24,184 bases of DNA, taken from positions 1-24,184 of the forward strand of contig CAZEXP010000034.1 in assembly GCA_964516845.1 (NCBI GenBank), written 5' to 3'. The stretch comes from JAPEKQ01 sp964516845. Its GTDB lineage: Bacteria > Joyebacterota > Joyebacteria > Joyebacterales > Joyebacteraceae. This document shows, piece after piece, positions 6,796 through 14,562 of this stretch. A program made the translations under genes and the position numbers. The first letter of the stretch is position 1, and the number at the start of each line of letters is the position of its first letter. The notes under the pieces were generated by a model. The model worked only from the letters and a program-made list of their open reading frames with translations. It was not told the DNA's origin and ran no database searches.

Positions 6796-7422
6796 CTAGC
6801 CTGATTCCATCTGCCCGGCGCCCGCGTCGACGCGCGCGCCGTCTTCCGCCGGTCGCAAGTCGGCGCGAAGACCGAGCGCTCTCCGGACATCGGTCCACCA
6901 CGCCTGAGACTGCGCGCTCGCGAACTGGATCCAGAAGGTGGATCGCCCAACGACGCGAACGGTGAACGCGCCTGCGCCGCCGCTCGCGGACGGGGAGTAC
7001 TCGGCGTCGAACAACCCCATGTCGTTCACGGATTCGAGGTGGACGAGGATGCGCATATGTTCCCGACGGCCCGTCGTATCGAGAACATAGAAGGCGTTCC
7101 GCGTGAGCCGTATGTCGGCCCTGAATGCCTTCTTATCACCCTCCACCTTCGCCTGGACGCCACGCTCCTCGCGAACGACTCCCTCGGTCAGCGCGGTCTG
7201 CTCCCAGATTCTCCGCACCGTCTCCGACTTCCTTCGGCGGGCGATCGCCGTGATCGCGGCTACGATCGGCGCTACGATGTAGCCGATGGATGAACCGAAC
7301 CGGCCGAGATGCCGGAGATCCACGTTCTCAGCAATGGCATCCCAGTTGTGGTAGGCGAGGTAGCCGACCGCTATGAGACCGAGCACCGCGTAGATCCATC
7401 GCTCGTCGCGTTCTTCAGCCAT
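6796..7422 (-). CDS. Membrane protein with a C-terminal PH-like region, function unknown
   Basis: This encodes 208 residues. Two hydrophobic segments lie near the N-terminus: WIYAVLGLIAVGYLAY (about 9-24) and SSIGYIVAPIVAAITAIA (about 44-61). A charged segment (RRRKSETVRRIWEQ) follows. The soluble rest has alternating strands, with motifs such as FRADIRLTRNAFYVLDT, HMRILVHLESVND, FTVRVVGRSTFWIQFA and a final helix QAWWTDVRRALGL. Strand order plus a C-terminal helix carrying Trp is reminiscent of PH/GRAM-like domains. That reading is an inference. The ATG is preceded by GGAGG at 6 bases. It lies between trpS and the phosphohexomutase, 52 and 83 bases away, and may be cotranscribed with them. 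I do not recognise a family. Confidence 0.7.
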   Translation of the reverse strand: MAEERDERWIYAVLGLIAVGYLAYHNWDAIAENVDLRHLGRFGSSIGYIVAPIVAAITAIARRRKSETVRRIWEQTALTEGVVREERGVQAKVEGDKKAFRADIRLTRNAFYVLDTTGRREHMRILVHLESVNDMGLFDAEYSPSASGGAGAFTVRVVGRSTFWIQFASAQSQAWWTDVRRALGLRADLRPAEDGARVDAGAGQMESG

Positions 7423-7474
7423 GTCCGGCCTCCGGTGGTCTGTTCACGGCAGTGCCGCGTCCGCTCCCGTACAG

Positions 7475-8464
7475 CTACTGCCCGCGCGGGGCCAATCCCA
7501 TCCGCTCGCGCACCTCACCCATCGTCTCGCGCGCAATGGCACGCGCGCGGTCGGCGCCGTCGGCAAGAACCTCCATGATGCGGTCCGGCTCCGCCAGGAA
7601 CTTCTCACGTCTCTCGCGAAGCGGCGCGATCATCTCCTGCATGCGCGCCACCAGAATGCGCTTGCACTCGACGCAACCGATCCCTGCGGAACGGCACCCC
7701 TGCGCGCAATGCTCCTGCTCCTCAGGCGTGGAGAAGACTTTGTGATAGCTGAAGATGTTGCAGATGTCCGGGTCGCCTGGATCGTCGCGGCGCTGCCGGG
7801 CCGGGTCAGTCTTCGCCGTGGCGATCTTCTTCGTGAGTTCCTCGTCGGTATCATCGAGATAGATGCAGTTGTCGAGGCTCTTGCTCATCTTGAACTCTCC
7901 GTCGAGGCCGAGCAGCTTCGCCCCTTTGCCCAGAACTTCGGCGGGCTCGGGGAAGGTGTCCCCGAACGTCGAGTTGAACTTGCGCGCGACCTCCCGGGTG
8001 AACTCCAGATGGGGAACCTGATCTTCACCGACCGGAACGATCTCGGACTTATAGAGAAGGATGTCGGCCGCCATCAGCACAGGGTAGTCGAACAGCCCCA
8101 TGCTGACCTGTCCCGGGGTTTGTCTGACCTTGTCCTTGAACGTCGGGATGCGCGAGAGACGTCCCATCGGCGTGAGGCAGTTGAGGATCCAGGCAAGCTC
8201 CGTGTGCTCGGGAACGTGCGACTGCACCATGAGGACGCTCTTCTCCGGATCGACGCCGGCCGCGAGATACGCGGCCGCCGCGTCGAGCACGCGCATCGGC
8301 ATCTGGCTGGTTTCGTACGGCACGGTGATGGCGTGGTAGTCGACGATCCCAAAGATGGGCGCGTACTGGTCCTGGAGCCCGATCCACTGCTTGATCGCCC
8401 CGAGGTAGTTGCCGATGTGGAGCCGTCCGCTCGGCTGGATACCGCTGAAGAAATGCTTTCTCAT
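7475..8464 (-). CDS. trpS: Tryptophanyl-tRNA synthetase with Fe-S-type cysteine motif
   Basis: This 329-residue class I synthetase charges tRNA-Trp in the cytoplasm. The HIGH-type motif is HIGN at 16-19, within PSGRLHIGNYLGAIKQW, and the KMSKS loop is at 192-196. Between the catalytic core and the C-terminal helices is a Cys cluster: C235, then C257, C264 and C267, with one more Cys at 253. The spacing C-x21-C-x6-C-x2-C is nearly that of the Thermotoga maritima enzyme (C-x22-C-x6-C-x2-C), which carries a [4Fe-4S] cluster near the anticodon-binding region. Ordinary bacterial TrpRS lacks it. The ATG at 8464 has GGGAG six bases upstream; the in-frame extension to 8512 lacks support. The function is sure; the cluster is inferred from motif spacing. 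Confidence 0.95.
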   Translation of the reverse strand: MRKHFFSGIQPSGRLHIGNYLGAIKQWIGLQDQYAPIFGIVDYHAITVPYETSQMPMRVLDAAAAYLAAGVDPEKSVLMVQSHVPEHTELAWILNCLTPMGRLSRIPTFKDKVRQTPGQVSMGLFDYPVLMAADILLYKSEIVPVGEDQVPHLEFTREVARKFNSTFGDTFPEPAEVLGKGAKLLGLDGEFKMSKSLDNCIYLDDTDEELTKKIATAKTDPARQRRDDPGDPDICNIFSYHKVFSTPEEQEHCAQGCRSAGIGCVECKRILVARMQEMIAPLRERREKFLAEPDRIMEVLADGADRARAIARETMGEVRERMGLAPRGQ

Positions 8465-8565
8465 GTCATCTCCCAGGTGTGGAATCGCGTGGTCCGCGCG
8501 GAACGGGGGCATACCGCGCCGCGCACGGTGTCAGTCCCCATCGTAGCACGCTCCGGACGGTCGCT

Positions 8566-10845
8566 TCAATGCGTGCCGAGCCCGGCGAGCCTCCTCCGGG
8601 CCTCATCGGAGACCGGATTCACTTCGAGCGCCGCTTCGTAGGCCGAGACAGCAAGCGCAGGCTCTCCGCGTGCTTCGCTGTAGCGACCGACCGCGATGTG
8701 ATACCGCTCCAACCACGAATCATCGGTCGCCTCGTCGAGGAGCGCGGGACAGCGGTCGAGGTGTGCGAGCGCTTCCGGCAGCCTGCCGAGTTCGACAAGC
8801 GCTATGGCCAGCTCAGCATGACCGCGAGGATCGGCGGGGCGAAGGACCGCATGACGTTCCAGCAGGTCAACGGCGGCCGCGTGGTCGCCGGTCTGTTCGG
8901 ACAGCACGCCGGCCGAGAAGAGATACTCGGCATTCCCCGGGCTGCGCTCGATCGCCGTCAGGAGCGCCGCCAGCCCCTCCTCCGGGCGTCCGACGCGGAC
9001 GAGCGCCTCTCCGTACTTCGCATGATAGAGCGCCCTCCCCGGTGCGAGTGCGGCGGCGGCGCCGAACTGGTCGACGGCCTCCGCCCAGAGGTTGTCCGCC
9101 GCTGCGCGCCCCCCGAGTTCGAGGTGAACGCGAGCCTGGTCCGCGCTCTCGACACGCGGCACGATGGCGCCCGCGTCGACCGTCACGCTCAACGGTTCGA
9201 GGTCCGTCCGAAACTCGAACACCTGCTGCGCTGAGTTCACCGTGATCCACTCATCGTAGACCCAGCCGCCCAGATCGACGGTCAGCGGCAGCGGCGTGCG
9301 AAACGGCTCGACGAGCTGCCGGACGGTCCCGCGGACGACGTACCCTTTGCGAACCGGCGTTGCTTCGTAGTCCAGCGCATAGACTGGCAGGTCACCTCTG
9401 AATACCCAATCGTAGAGCAACCAGTCCATGTCGGCGCCGGCAGCGCCCGCAAGCGCCGTCGCGAACGACCTCAGACCGGGAGCGTCCGACCCTGTGCCGC
9501 GCGCAAGCCCGGAGACAAGATCACAGAACTCATCCGTTCCCAGGATCGCCGCGACGATCCCCATCAGCGCGCCGCCGCGCCCCAGCGAGATCCGCGAATC
9601 GCACGACGCATCAGGACCGAGACAGAGCGAGAGCGGGGCCGAGCCACCCGAGTCCGTCAAGGCATGTAGATACTGCACGCGCCGGAGCGACCTCCGCCTC
9701 GACGCATCCTCCTCCCCGCGCACGCTCTCCAGCCACTGTATCTCCATGTGCGCCGCAAGACCGTCGGCGAGAAGCGGTCCCGCGTGATAGGCATCCCGCC
9801 ACCATGCCCTCGCGAGTTCGAGCATGTACCGGTCGGGATCCGGCGAGCGCAGACAGGCCCCATCGCCGGGATCGGCCTCCACGATGATCAGACCGGGGCC
9901 CGAGACGGCCGGCACGCCGAGCGTCCCGTGCGGAACGGTCACGATGTGGAGCCACGTCAACGGGTACGGACCAAAACAGGATTCGAGGAAACGAAGCGGC
10001 TGCTTCATCCCGAGATCAAGTGGTCGGGGCGTCGCAGGCGAGGCTGGTGACGCCCCATCGCGACCGGTGAACCGATGCGTGCCGATGAAGAGCTCACCGA
10101 GGATATTCCACGAGCCGGCGAGATGTCCCACGACGACCGATGCGCGTTCGACGGACTCCGCCTCCCAGACATCGCCGAAGGAACAAGGACCCGGCCTCGA
10201 CGCGGGAGGCGTCGCCATACCGGCGAGTGCCCCGCTGAACACGGTGGTGTACGCGCCGGGATGCCGGACCACGGCGCGGACGAAGGAGCGGTCCCCTTCG
10301 CGGGGAGATGGGTACCAGCAGTCGCTGCCGAGAAGGATCACGAGACCGTCGTCGGCCGCGTCCGCACCGTACTCGGGATGCACGATCCCCTCGTACTTGA
10401 TAACGAGTTCAGCTGGAGCGTCTGTTCCTCGAACACCGACCCGAACCGTCAGCGCGCGTCCGGATCGCTCGAAAGCAAGGTCCCGACCGGTTACATCGGT
10501 CAACGAGAGCACGGTCAGCCCTTCGTTGAGGAGGAGCTGGGCGCGCCCAGCGACGGCATCGAAACGCAGCCTCGCTGACCCGGACAACCACGCGCGACTC
10601 GGATCGACGCACACGTCGATGTCGCAGCGCGCCACGTCCTGCGTAGCGAGGTCCCTGCTCAGGGCCGAGACCCGTGCCTCGTCGAGTTCGAAGAGCTGCT
10701 CGACAGCCTCTGAGATATGTGAGGGAACGGGCCCGGGAAGCGGGACCCCGGAAACGGGCTCCGCCTGGACTACCGACGGTAGAATGAGAAGCGCTGCGGT
10801 CACGGCGAGCGTCGCGAGCGTACCCACGCCCTGGGTGCGTATCAT
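8566..10845 (-). CDS. Secreted M1 aminopeptidase-like protein, catalytic motif lost, with C-terminal TPRs
   Basis: This encodes 759 residues. The chosen ATG (10845) is followed by a signal peptide, with the hydrophobic core TLATLAVTAALLILPSVVQA. The N-terminal half follows the M1 peptidase plan: a beta-rich domain (ARCDIDVCVDP...LRFDAV), the CWYPSPREGDRSFV region, and the peptidase-like domain. The zinc motif HEXXH is replaced by LELAR (residues 342-346, bases 9808-9822), and the expected downstream Glu is Asp361 in LADGLAAHME. GAMEN is absent (GTLGVPAVSGPGLII). Ligand loss suggests a non-catalytic protein. Residues from about 560 hold tetratricopeptide repeats, for example ALYHAKYGEALVRVGRPEEG and NAEYLFSAGVLSEQTGDHAA, ending with an alpha-helical repeat. 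It is followed by trpS after 101 bases. A structural, binding or scaffolding role is plausible but unproven. Confidence 0.75.
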   Translation of the reverse strand: MIRTQGVGTLATLAVTAALLILPSVVQAEPVSGVPLPGPVPSHISEAVEQLFELDEARVSALSRDLATQDVARCDIDVCVDPSRAWLSGSARLRFDAVAGRAQLLLNEGLTVLSLTDVTGRDLAFERSGRALTVRVGVRGTDAPAELVIKYEGIVHPEYGADAADDGLVILLGSDCWYPSPREGDRSFVRAVVRHPGAYTTVFSGALAGMATPPASRPGPCSFGDVWEAESVERASVVVGHLAGSWNILGELFIGTHRFTGRDGASPASPATPRPLDLGMKQPLRFLESCFGPYPLTWLHIVTVPHGTLGVPAVSGPGLIIVEADPGDGACLRSPDPDRYMLELARAWWRDAYHAGPLLADGLAAHMEIQWLESVRGEEDASRRRSLRRVQYLHALTDSGGSAPLSLCLGPDASCDSRISLGRGGALMGIVAAILGTDEFCDLVSGLARGTGSDAPGLRSFATALAGAAGADMDWLLYDWVFRGDLPVYALDYEATPVRKGYVVRGTVRQLVEPFRTPLPLTVDLGGWVYDEWITVNSAQQVFEFRTDLEPLSVTVDAGAIVPRVESADQARVHLELGGRAAADNLWAEAVDQFGAAAALAPGRALYHAKYGEALVRVGRPEEGLAALLTAIERSPGNAEYLFSAGVLSEQTGDHAAAVDLLERHAVLRPADPRGHAELAIALVELGRLPEALAHLDRCPALLDEATDDSWLERYHIAVGRYSEARGEPALAVSAYEAALEVNPVSDEARRRLAGLGTH

Positions 10846-10986
10846 GGGGTCTCTACTCCGATGGAGCCAGTGGGCCGGGATCAGCCCGTGCACGAGATCG
10901 TGAGCCGTCATGGTAGCACCGAGCTGCTCTGGTGGGCAAGAGCAGCCCCGCGGAGCGGAGCAAGCGCGGCCCTGCGCCTGGCCGTC

Positions 10987-11015
10987 TTGACGGACTCCCG
11001 CCGAGGGGCTATCAT
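10987..11015 (+). promoter_or_regulatory. Candidate sigma-70 promoter of the IscU-like gene
   Basis: TTGACG (10987-10992) and TATCAT (11010-11015) are separated by exactly 17 bases. The -35 matches five of six consensus positions, and transcription would start around 11022, about 30 bases before the GTG start codon. The region is divergent from the minus-strand M1-like gene starting at 10845. Confidence 0.55.
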
Positions 11016-11049
11016 CGATATGGTACATTTCGGAAAGGAGCGATGCACC

Positions 11050-11445
11050 GTGGCACCCATCTATAGCGACAAGGTACTGGAGCACTTCAAGAACCCGCGA
11101 AACGTCGGTGAACTCGACGCCCCGGATGGAGTGGGGGTTGAGGGCAACCCGGTCTGCGGGGACCTCATGGAGATCCAGATCAAGGTTGAGAACAATATCA
11201 TCACCGACGTGCGGTTCAAGACGTTCGGGTGTGGTTCGGCGATCGCCACGAGCAGCATGGTGACGGAGATGGCGAAGGGGAAGACGCTCGAGGAGGCGCT
11301 CAGGATCACGCGCGAGAATGTCGCAGAGGAGCTGGATGGTCTGCCGCCGCAGAAGATGCACTGCTCGAACCTCGCGGCCGACGCCCTCCACAAGGCGATC
11401 CAGAACTACCTGGAGAAGCAAAAAGCCACCGACACAAGGGAGTAG
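11050..11445 (+). CDS. iscU: Iron-sulfur cluster assembly scaffold, IscU/NifU N-terminal type
   Basis: This 131-residue scaffold assembles Fe-S clusters for transfer to apoproteins. The IscU ligands are all there: C36 with D38 in NPVCGDL, C61 in FGCGSAIA, and C105 in MHCSNLA. The family signature IYSDKVLEHFKNPRNVGEL lies at the N-terminus. I choose the GTG at 11050 because AGGAG sits about 9 bases upstream and family proteins start here; the longer in-frame extension to 10861 has no family match and overlaps the divergent promoter. There is no C-terminal NifU thioredoxin-like domain, and no cysteine desulfurase or HscA/HscB gene in the window. A DUF4190 gene follows two bases later and is probably cotranscribed. 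Naming it IscU rather than NifU is by domain length. Confidence 0.9.
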   Translation: MAPIYSDKVLEHFKNPRNVGELDAPDGVGVEGNPVCGDLMEIQIKVENNIITDVRFKTFGCGSAIATSSMVTEMAKGKTLEEALRITRENVAEELDGLPPQKMHCSNLAADALHKAIQNYLEKQKATDTRE

Positions 11446-11447
11446 CA

Positions 11448-11780
11448 ATGCAGGAGACTCCGATGGGACAGCCGCAGTCCGGAATGCCCGTTCAGCAGCC
11501 GAACGCCGTGATGAAGCCGCACCGCGGCGGCGCGATCCTTGCGCTCGGTATCGTCGGCATCGTCCTGTGCTTCATCACCGGCATCATCGCCTGGGTGATG
11601 GGTTCGGGCGATCTGCGCGAGATGAAGGAAGGGCTTCGCGACCCTGAGGGTGAGAGCCTCACGCGCGCCGGCATGATCTGCGGCATCGTGGGAACGTGCC
11701 TCGCCATTCTCGGAATACTCTGGTACGTCATCGTCATCATGATCATCGGCGCCAGCGGCGGCTTCAACGGCTGCTGGTAG
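11448..11780 (+). CDS. DUF4190 small membrane protein
   Basis: This encodes 110 residues with two hydrophobic segments, GAILALGIVGIVLCFITGIIAW (about 28-49) and ICGIVGTCLAILGILWYVIVI (about 77-97). They are joined by a loop LREMKEGLRDPEGESLTRAG that is characteristic of DUF4190-type proteins. The N-terminal tail is Pro/Gln/Met-rich (MGQPQSGMPVQQP). The ATG follows AGGGAG, which lies within the last codons of the IscU gene, so translation is probably coupled. The family has no known molecular function. There is no catalytic motif. Confidence 0.8.
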   Translation: MQETPMGQPQSGMPVQQPNAVMKPHRGGAILALGIVGIVLCFITGIIAWVMGSGDLREMKEGLRDPEGESLTRAGMICGIVGTCLAILGILWYVIVIMIIGASGGFNGCW

Positions 11781-11799
11781 CGGTCGCGTCGGCTAAGAC

Positions 11800-12219
11800 G
11801 TGAGACTCCGCATGATCTACGATGCGCCCGGGATCAGAGTCCCGCGGACGGCCGTCGCCGCAGGCGTCGTGCTCGCGGTTCTCGGTCTTGCGGTCGCCGC
11901 ATCGATATCGATCTCGGAGGGCCCCGTCATCTGCCCGCTGAGGGCGGTGACGGGGCTTCCTTGTCCATCCTGTGGAATGCTGAGGAGCGCGAACGCGGTT
12001 CTGCACGGTCACGTAGGAATCGCGTTCACCACGAACCCGCTCGACACGCTCTTTCTGCTGGTCGTGGTTCCCGCGATGGTCGTGATGTGGGCCGTGCGGG
12101 TATTGCGCAGGGTGGCCGTGCTGGTGGAGCTTACGCGTCGCGAGCGACGGGTCGCGTGGACCGCACTCATCGTCGCGGTGGCGCTCAACTGGGCCTACGT
12201 GCTCGCCACGCACACCTAG
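11800..12219 (+). CDS. DUF2752 membrane protein
   Basis: This encodes up to 139 residues. After a hydrophobic segment (AAGVVLAVLGLAVAASISI) comes the DUF2752 signature: CPLRAVTGLPCPSCGMLRS, with C45, C55 and C58 in a CPxCGxxRS arrangement. Two more hydrophobic stretches follow (DTLFLLVVVPAMVVMWAV and WTALIVAVALNWAYVLA). The function of DUF2752 is not known; the conserved cysteines suggest metal or redox use. Start choice is uncertain between GTG 11800 and ATG 11812, because neither has a strong ribosome site. It may be the last gene of the IscU/DUF4190 transcript (20 bases away). Its stop overlaps that of the converging transglycosylase gene by four bases. Confidence 0.8.
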   Translation: MRLRMIYDAPGIRVPRTAVAAGVVLAVLGLAVAASISISEGPVICPLRAVTGLPCPSCGMLRSANAVLHGHVGIAFTTNPLDTLFLLVVVPAMVVMWAVRVLRRVAVLVELTRRERRVAWTALIVAVALNWAYVLATHT

Positions 12220-14552
12220 GGCGACACGCCGCCGTAGATCTCCTCATAGAACTGCCCGTAGAGATAGACCCGGCGAACATAGTCGGCCGTCTCCGAGTAC
12301 CCGATATCTTCGACGAACACGTCCGTGTCCTCACACCCGCCGTACTCCCACCAGCGCTCGACGTTCCCCGGCCCGCCGTTGTAAGCGGCGAGCGCCCGCA
12401 TGGCATCCCCCTCGAAGTCCGCGAGCTGCTCCGACAGGTAGTAGACGCCGAAACGGATGTTCGTCGATGGCTCCATGAGATGGTCCAGCCGAAACCTGCC
12501 GTGATCGAGACGCCGCGCGATCCATCGCCCCGTCGAGGGCATGATCTGCGAGAGACCACGCGCGCCCACCCAGGAGACGGCGTCGATCTCGAACAGGCTC
12601 TCCTGTCGCATCAGCGAGTAGAACGTATTCGGATCGACACCCCGGTCCATGCACTCAACCTCCACGAACTCGTCGAAGTGCGCCGGACAGATGCGCTTCC
12701 TTAGATAGAGCGGCGCATCGCTCAGGCTCCGCGCCGGTGACATCTGAAGGATGCGCTCCGCGAGGCGGATGCCGCGTTGGTGAAGACCGCGACGCTCGTA
12801 GTAGTCGACGAGCATTGAGAGCTGTGTCGGGTTGTCGCCGATCCGGTCCTCGAGCTGCGAGAACTCCTCGGCGGCGTGCGACTCCATGTGGAGCGCGCGA
12901 AGATGGTCGGCGCGCACGAAGGTCGGCTCGCTGACCAGTTCCTGCCGCACGGCAGCCTGCTCGACGGGGACATAGGAGTGTTCGGCCCATGTGGCGAGCC
13001 AGACGCCGAATTCGCGCGCCTCCGCGTTGCCCCAGATCGGCCTCGCGTGCATGTCGCCGATCCGTTGCGCGAGTGCCGCGCGGGGTCTCGGCGGATCGAC
13101 TGCACCCAGCGCGACCAGCCTCTCGATGGCGCGGCGTCCATAGAATGAGTCTCTGTCGGACTCGGCGGCCTCTGAGTAGACGACGAGTGCCTCTTCGGTT
13201 CGCCCCAACTCCTCGCGTGTCTTCCCGACCCAGTAGAGCGCCCGGGCGACGTCCGCGCCACCGGCGCCGGCGGAGACCCCCGCGAACACGGACTCCGCAT
13301 CCTCGACAAGTCCCTCCTTGTAGAGCACGAGCCCCGCGCGGAACCGGCCGTCGGCGGCTCGCTCCGAACGCGGATACTCCTCCGCGAGACGGACGAACTC
13401 GCGCGCTGCCTCGGTCCAGCGCTGTTCATCCTCAAGAAGCCGCGCCTTGTCCCAGAGCGCGTCGGCGGCCTCGGGAGCGTCGGGGTGCTTCGCAACGTAC
13501 TCCTCATACGTCGCGAGACTCTCCTCCGTGTTGCCGAGCGCGCGACGGCAGTAGGCAAGTTTCGACCACGCCAGATGGTAGTACTCGCCCCCGCCAGGCG
13601 ATGCCCCATCACCGCCGGTCCTCCCAGCGAGCCCCACCTCCACGGCCTCGGCATAGCGGCGCGCGGCGAACGCGTACCGTCCCTGCCGCTGGTGGGACCG
13701 GCCCAGGAAGTACGTGGCCTCCAACCGCCACTCCTTCTCGTCATCGTGCTTGAGGTAGTGCTCGAAGAACTCCCCCGCCTCCCGGTAGAGCTTCCGATTG
13801 TAGAGCACGAGTCCCTGATGATACCGGTCGGTGAAGGACCGGGAGATGCTTCTCCCTTTCTTCATGGCGTCGTACGCGTGCCTGGAGCGCGGGTAGTCGT
13901 TCGCGGCCGTCCGATAGCTTCTCATCGCCGCGCCCTCGTCACCGCGTTCGTCGTGTGTCAGCCCGATCTTGTAGTGGATGAGCGCCTGGTCGTTGTAGGA
14001 CGGCGCCCGCGCCACGAGCAGCCGGTACCACTGAACAGCGAGGTCCCACTCCGAGAAGCGACGATATGCGTCGCCGAGGGCTTCGATGGCCGGGCGGTCA
14101 AACGATGTCTCGACCCCGTCCTCGACGATCTCGCGGAGCAGACCAACCGCCCCGTCAAGATCTCCCATCTCGACAGCACAGTTGGCGAGACGGAACCGGA
14201 CCGCGTCGCCAACCGGTTCGAGGAGCGGCAGCGCTGCAGCGTACGCGTCCGACGCCTGCTCCCAGTCTCCGGCGAGTTCGAGCGACCGCGCGGAGAGGAA
14301 CGCGGAACGCGCCATGAGATTCTCGAAGTACGGCCCGAGTTCCTCGGAGGCGTGTGTGGCAATGAGCGCCGACGTCTCTTCGTAGAGACGCGCGGCAATT
14401 GAGTACTCCGAACCCTGGTAGTTGAGTTCAGCGTCCGAGTAGAGGGAATCGACGGATGCCCGCCAGTGCGCGGAGGCCGGCTGCGGCGCAAGCGCGATGG
14501 CGAGAACCGCGATCACGGCGAATATCGTGGCGAAGGCGTATCTCTGTGTCAT
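12216..14552 (-). CDS. TPR-rich Slt-type soluble lytic transglycosylase
   Basis: This 778-residue periplasmic enzyme should cleave the beta-1,4 glycosidic bond of peptidoglycan with formation of 1,6-anhydro-muramyl ends. The signal peptide runs to about residue 27 (FAVIAVLAIALAPQPASA). The middle is a long superhelix of tetratricopeptide-type repeats, such as ATYFLGRSHQRQGRYAFAARRY and DALWDKARLLEDEQRWTEAAR. The C-terminal GH23 domain (from about 635) has RQES with the catalytic Glu651, the GLSQIMPST motif and AAYNGGPGNVERW. The gene starts ten bases after the ptsI stop, so it is likely cotranscribed with and coupled to ptsI. A GGAG lies unusually close to the ATG. No cell-wall genes surround it. 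Confidence 0.9.
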   Translation of the reverse strand: MTQRYAFATIFAVIAVLAIALAPQPASAHWRASVDSLYSDAELNYQGSEYSIAARLYEETSALIATHASEELGPYFENLMARSAFLSARSLELAGDWEQASDAYAAALPLLEPVGDAVRFRLANCAVEMGDLDGAVGLLREIVEDGVETSFDRPAIEALGDAYRRFSEWDLAVQWYRLLVARAPSYNDQALIHYKIGLTHDERGDEGAAMRSYRTAANDYPRSRHAYDAMKKGRSISRSFTDRYHQGLVLYNRKLYREAGEFFEHYLKHDDEKEWRLEATYFLGRSHQRQGRYAFAARRYAEAVEVGLAGRTGGDGASPGGGEYYHLAWSKLAYCRRALGNTEESLATYEEYVAKHPDAPEAADALWDKARLLEDEQRWTEAAREFVRLAEEYPRSERAADGRFRAGLVLYKEGLVEDAESVFAGVSAGAGGADVARALYWVGKTREELGRTEEALVVYSEAAESDRDSFYGRRAIERLVALGAVDPPRPRAALAQRIGDMHARPIWGNAEAREFGVWLATWAEHSYVPVEQAAVRQELVSEPTFVRADHLRALHMESHAAEEFSQLEDRIGDNPTQLSMLVDYYERRGLHQRGIRLAERILQMSPARSLSDAPLYLRKRICPAHFDEFVEVECMDRGVDPNTFYSLMRQESLFEIDAVSWVGARGLSQIMPSTGRWIARRLDHGRFRLDHLMEPSTNIRFGVYYLSEQLADFEGDAMRALAAYNGGPGNVERWWEYGGCEDTDVFVEDIGYSETADYVRRVYLYGQFYEEIYGGVSP

Positions 14553-14562
14553 GTGCTCCGGT

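Noticed and set aside
7421..8641. Plus-strand frame of 406 codons opposite trpS
   Set aside because: It is the mirror of a well-supported tryptophanyl-tRNA synthetase with HIGN and KMSKS motifs; the plus-strand translation has no recognisable domain.
10861..11049. N-terminal extension of the IscU protein from the ATG at 10861
   Set aside because: It has no family match and includes the promoter; the GTG at 11050 has a ribosome site and gives the family's usual start.
10846..11448. N-terminal extension of the M1-like protein by up to 201 codons
   Set aside because: This part is antisense to the IscU gene, with no signal peptide; the ATG at 10845 is directly followed by a signal peptide.
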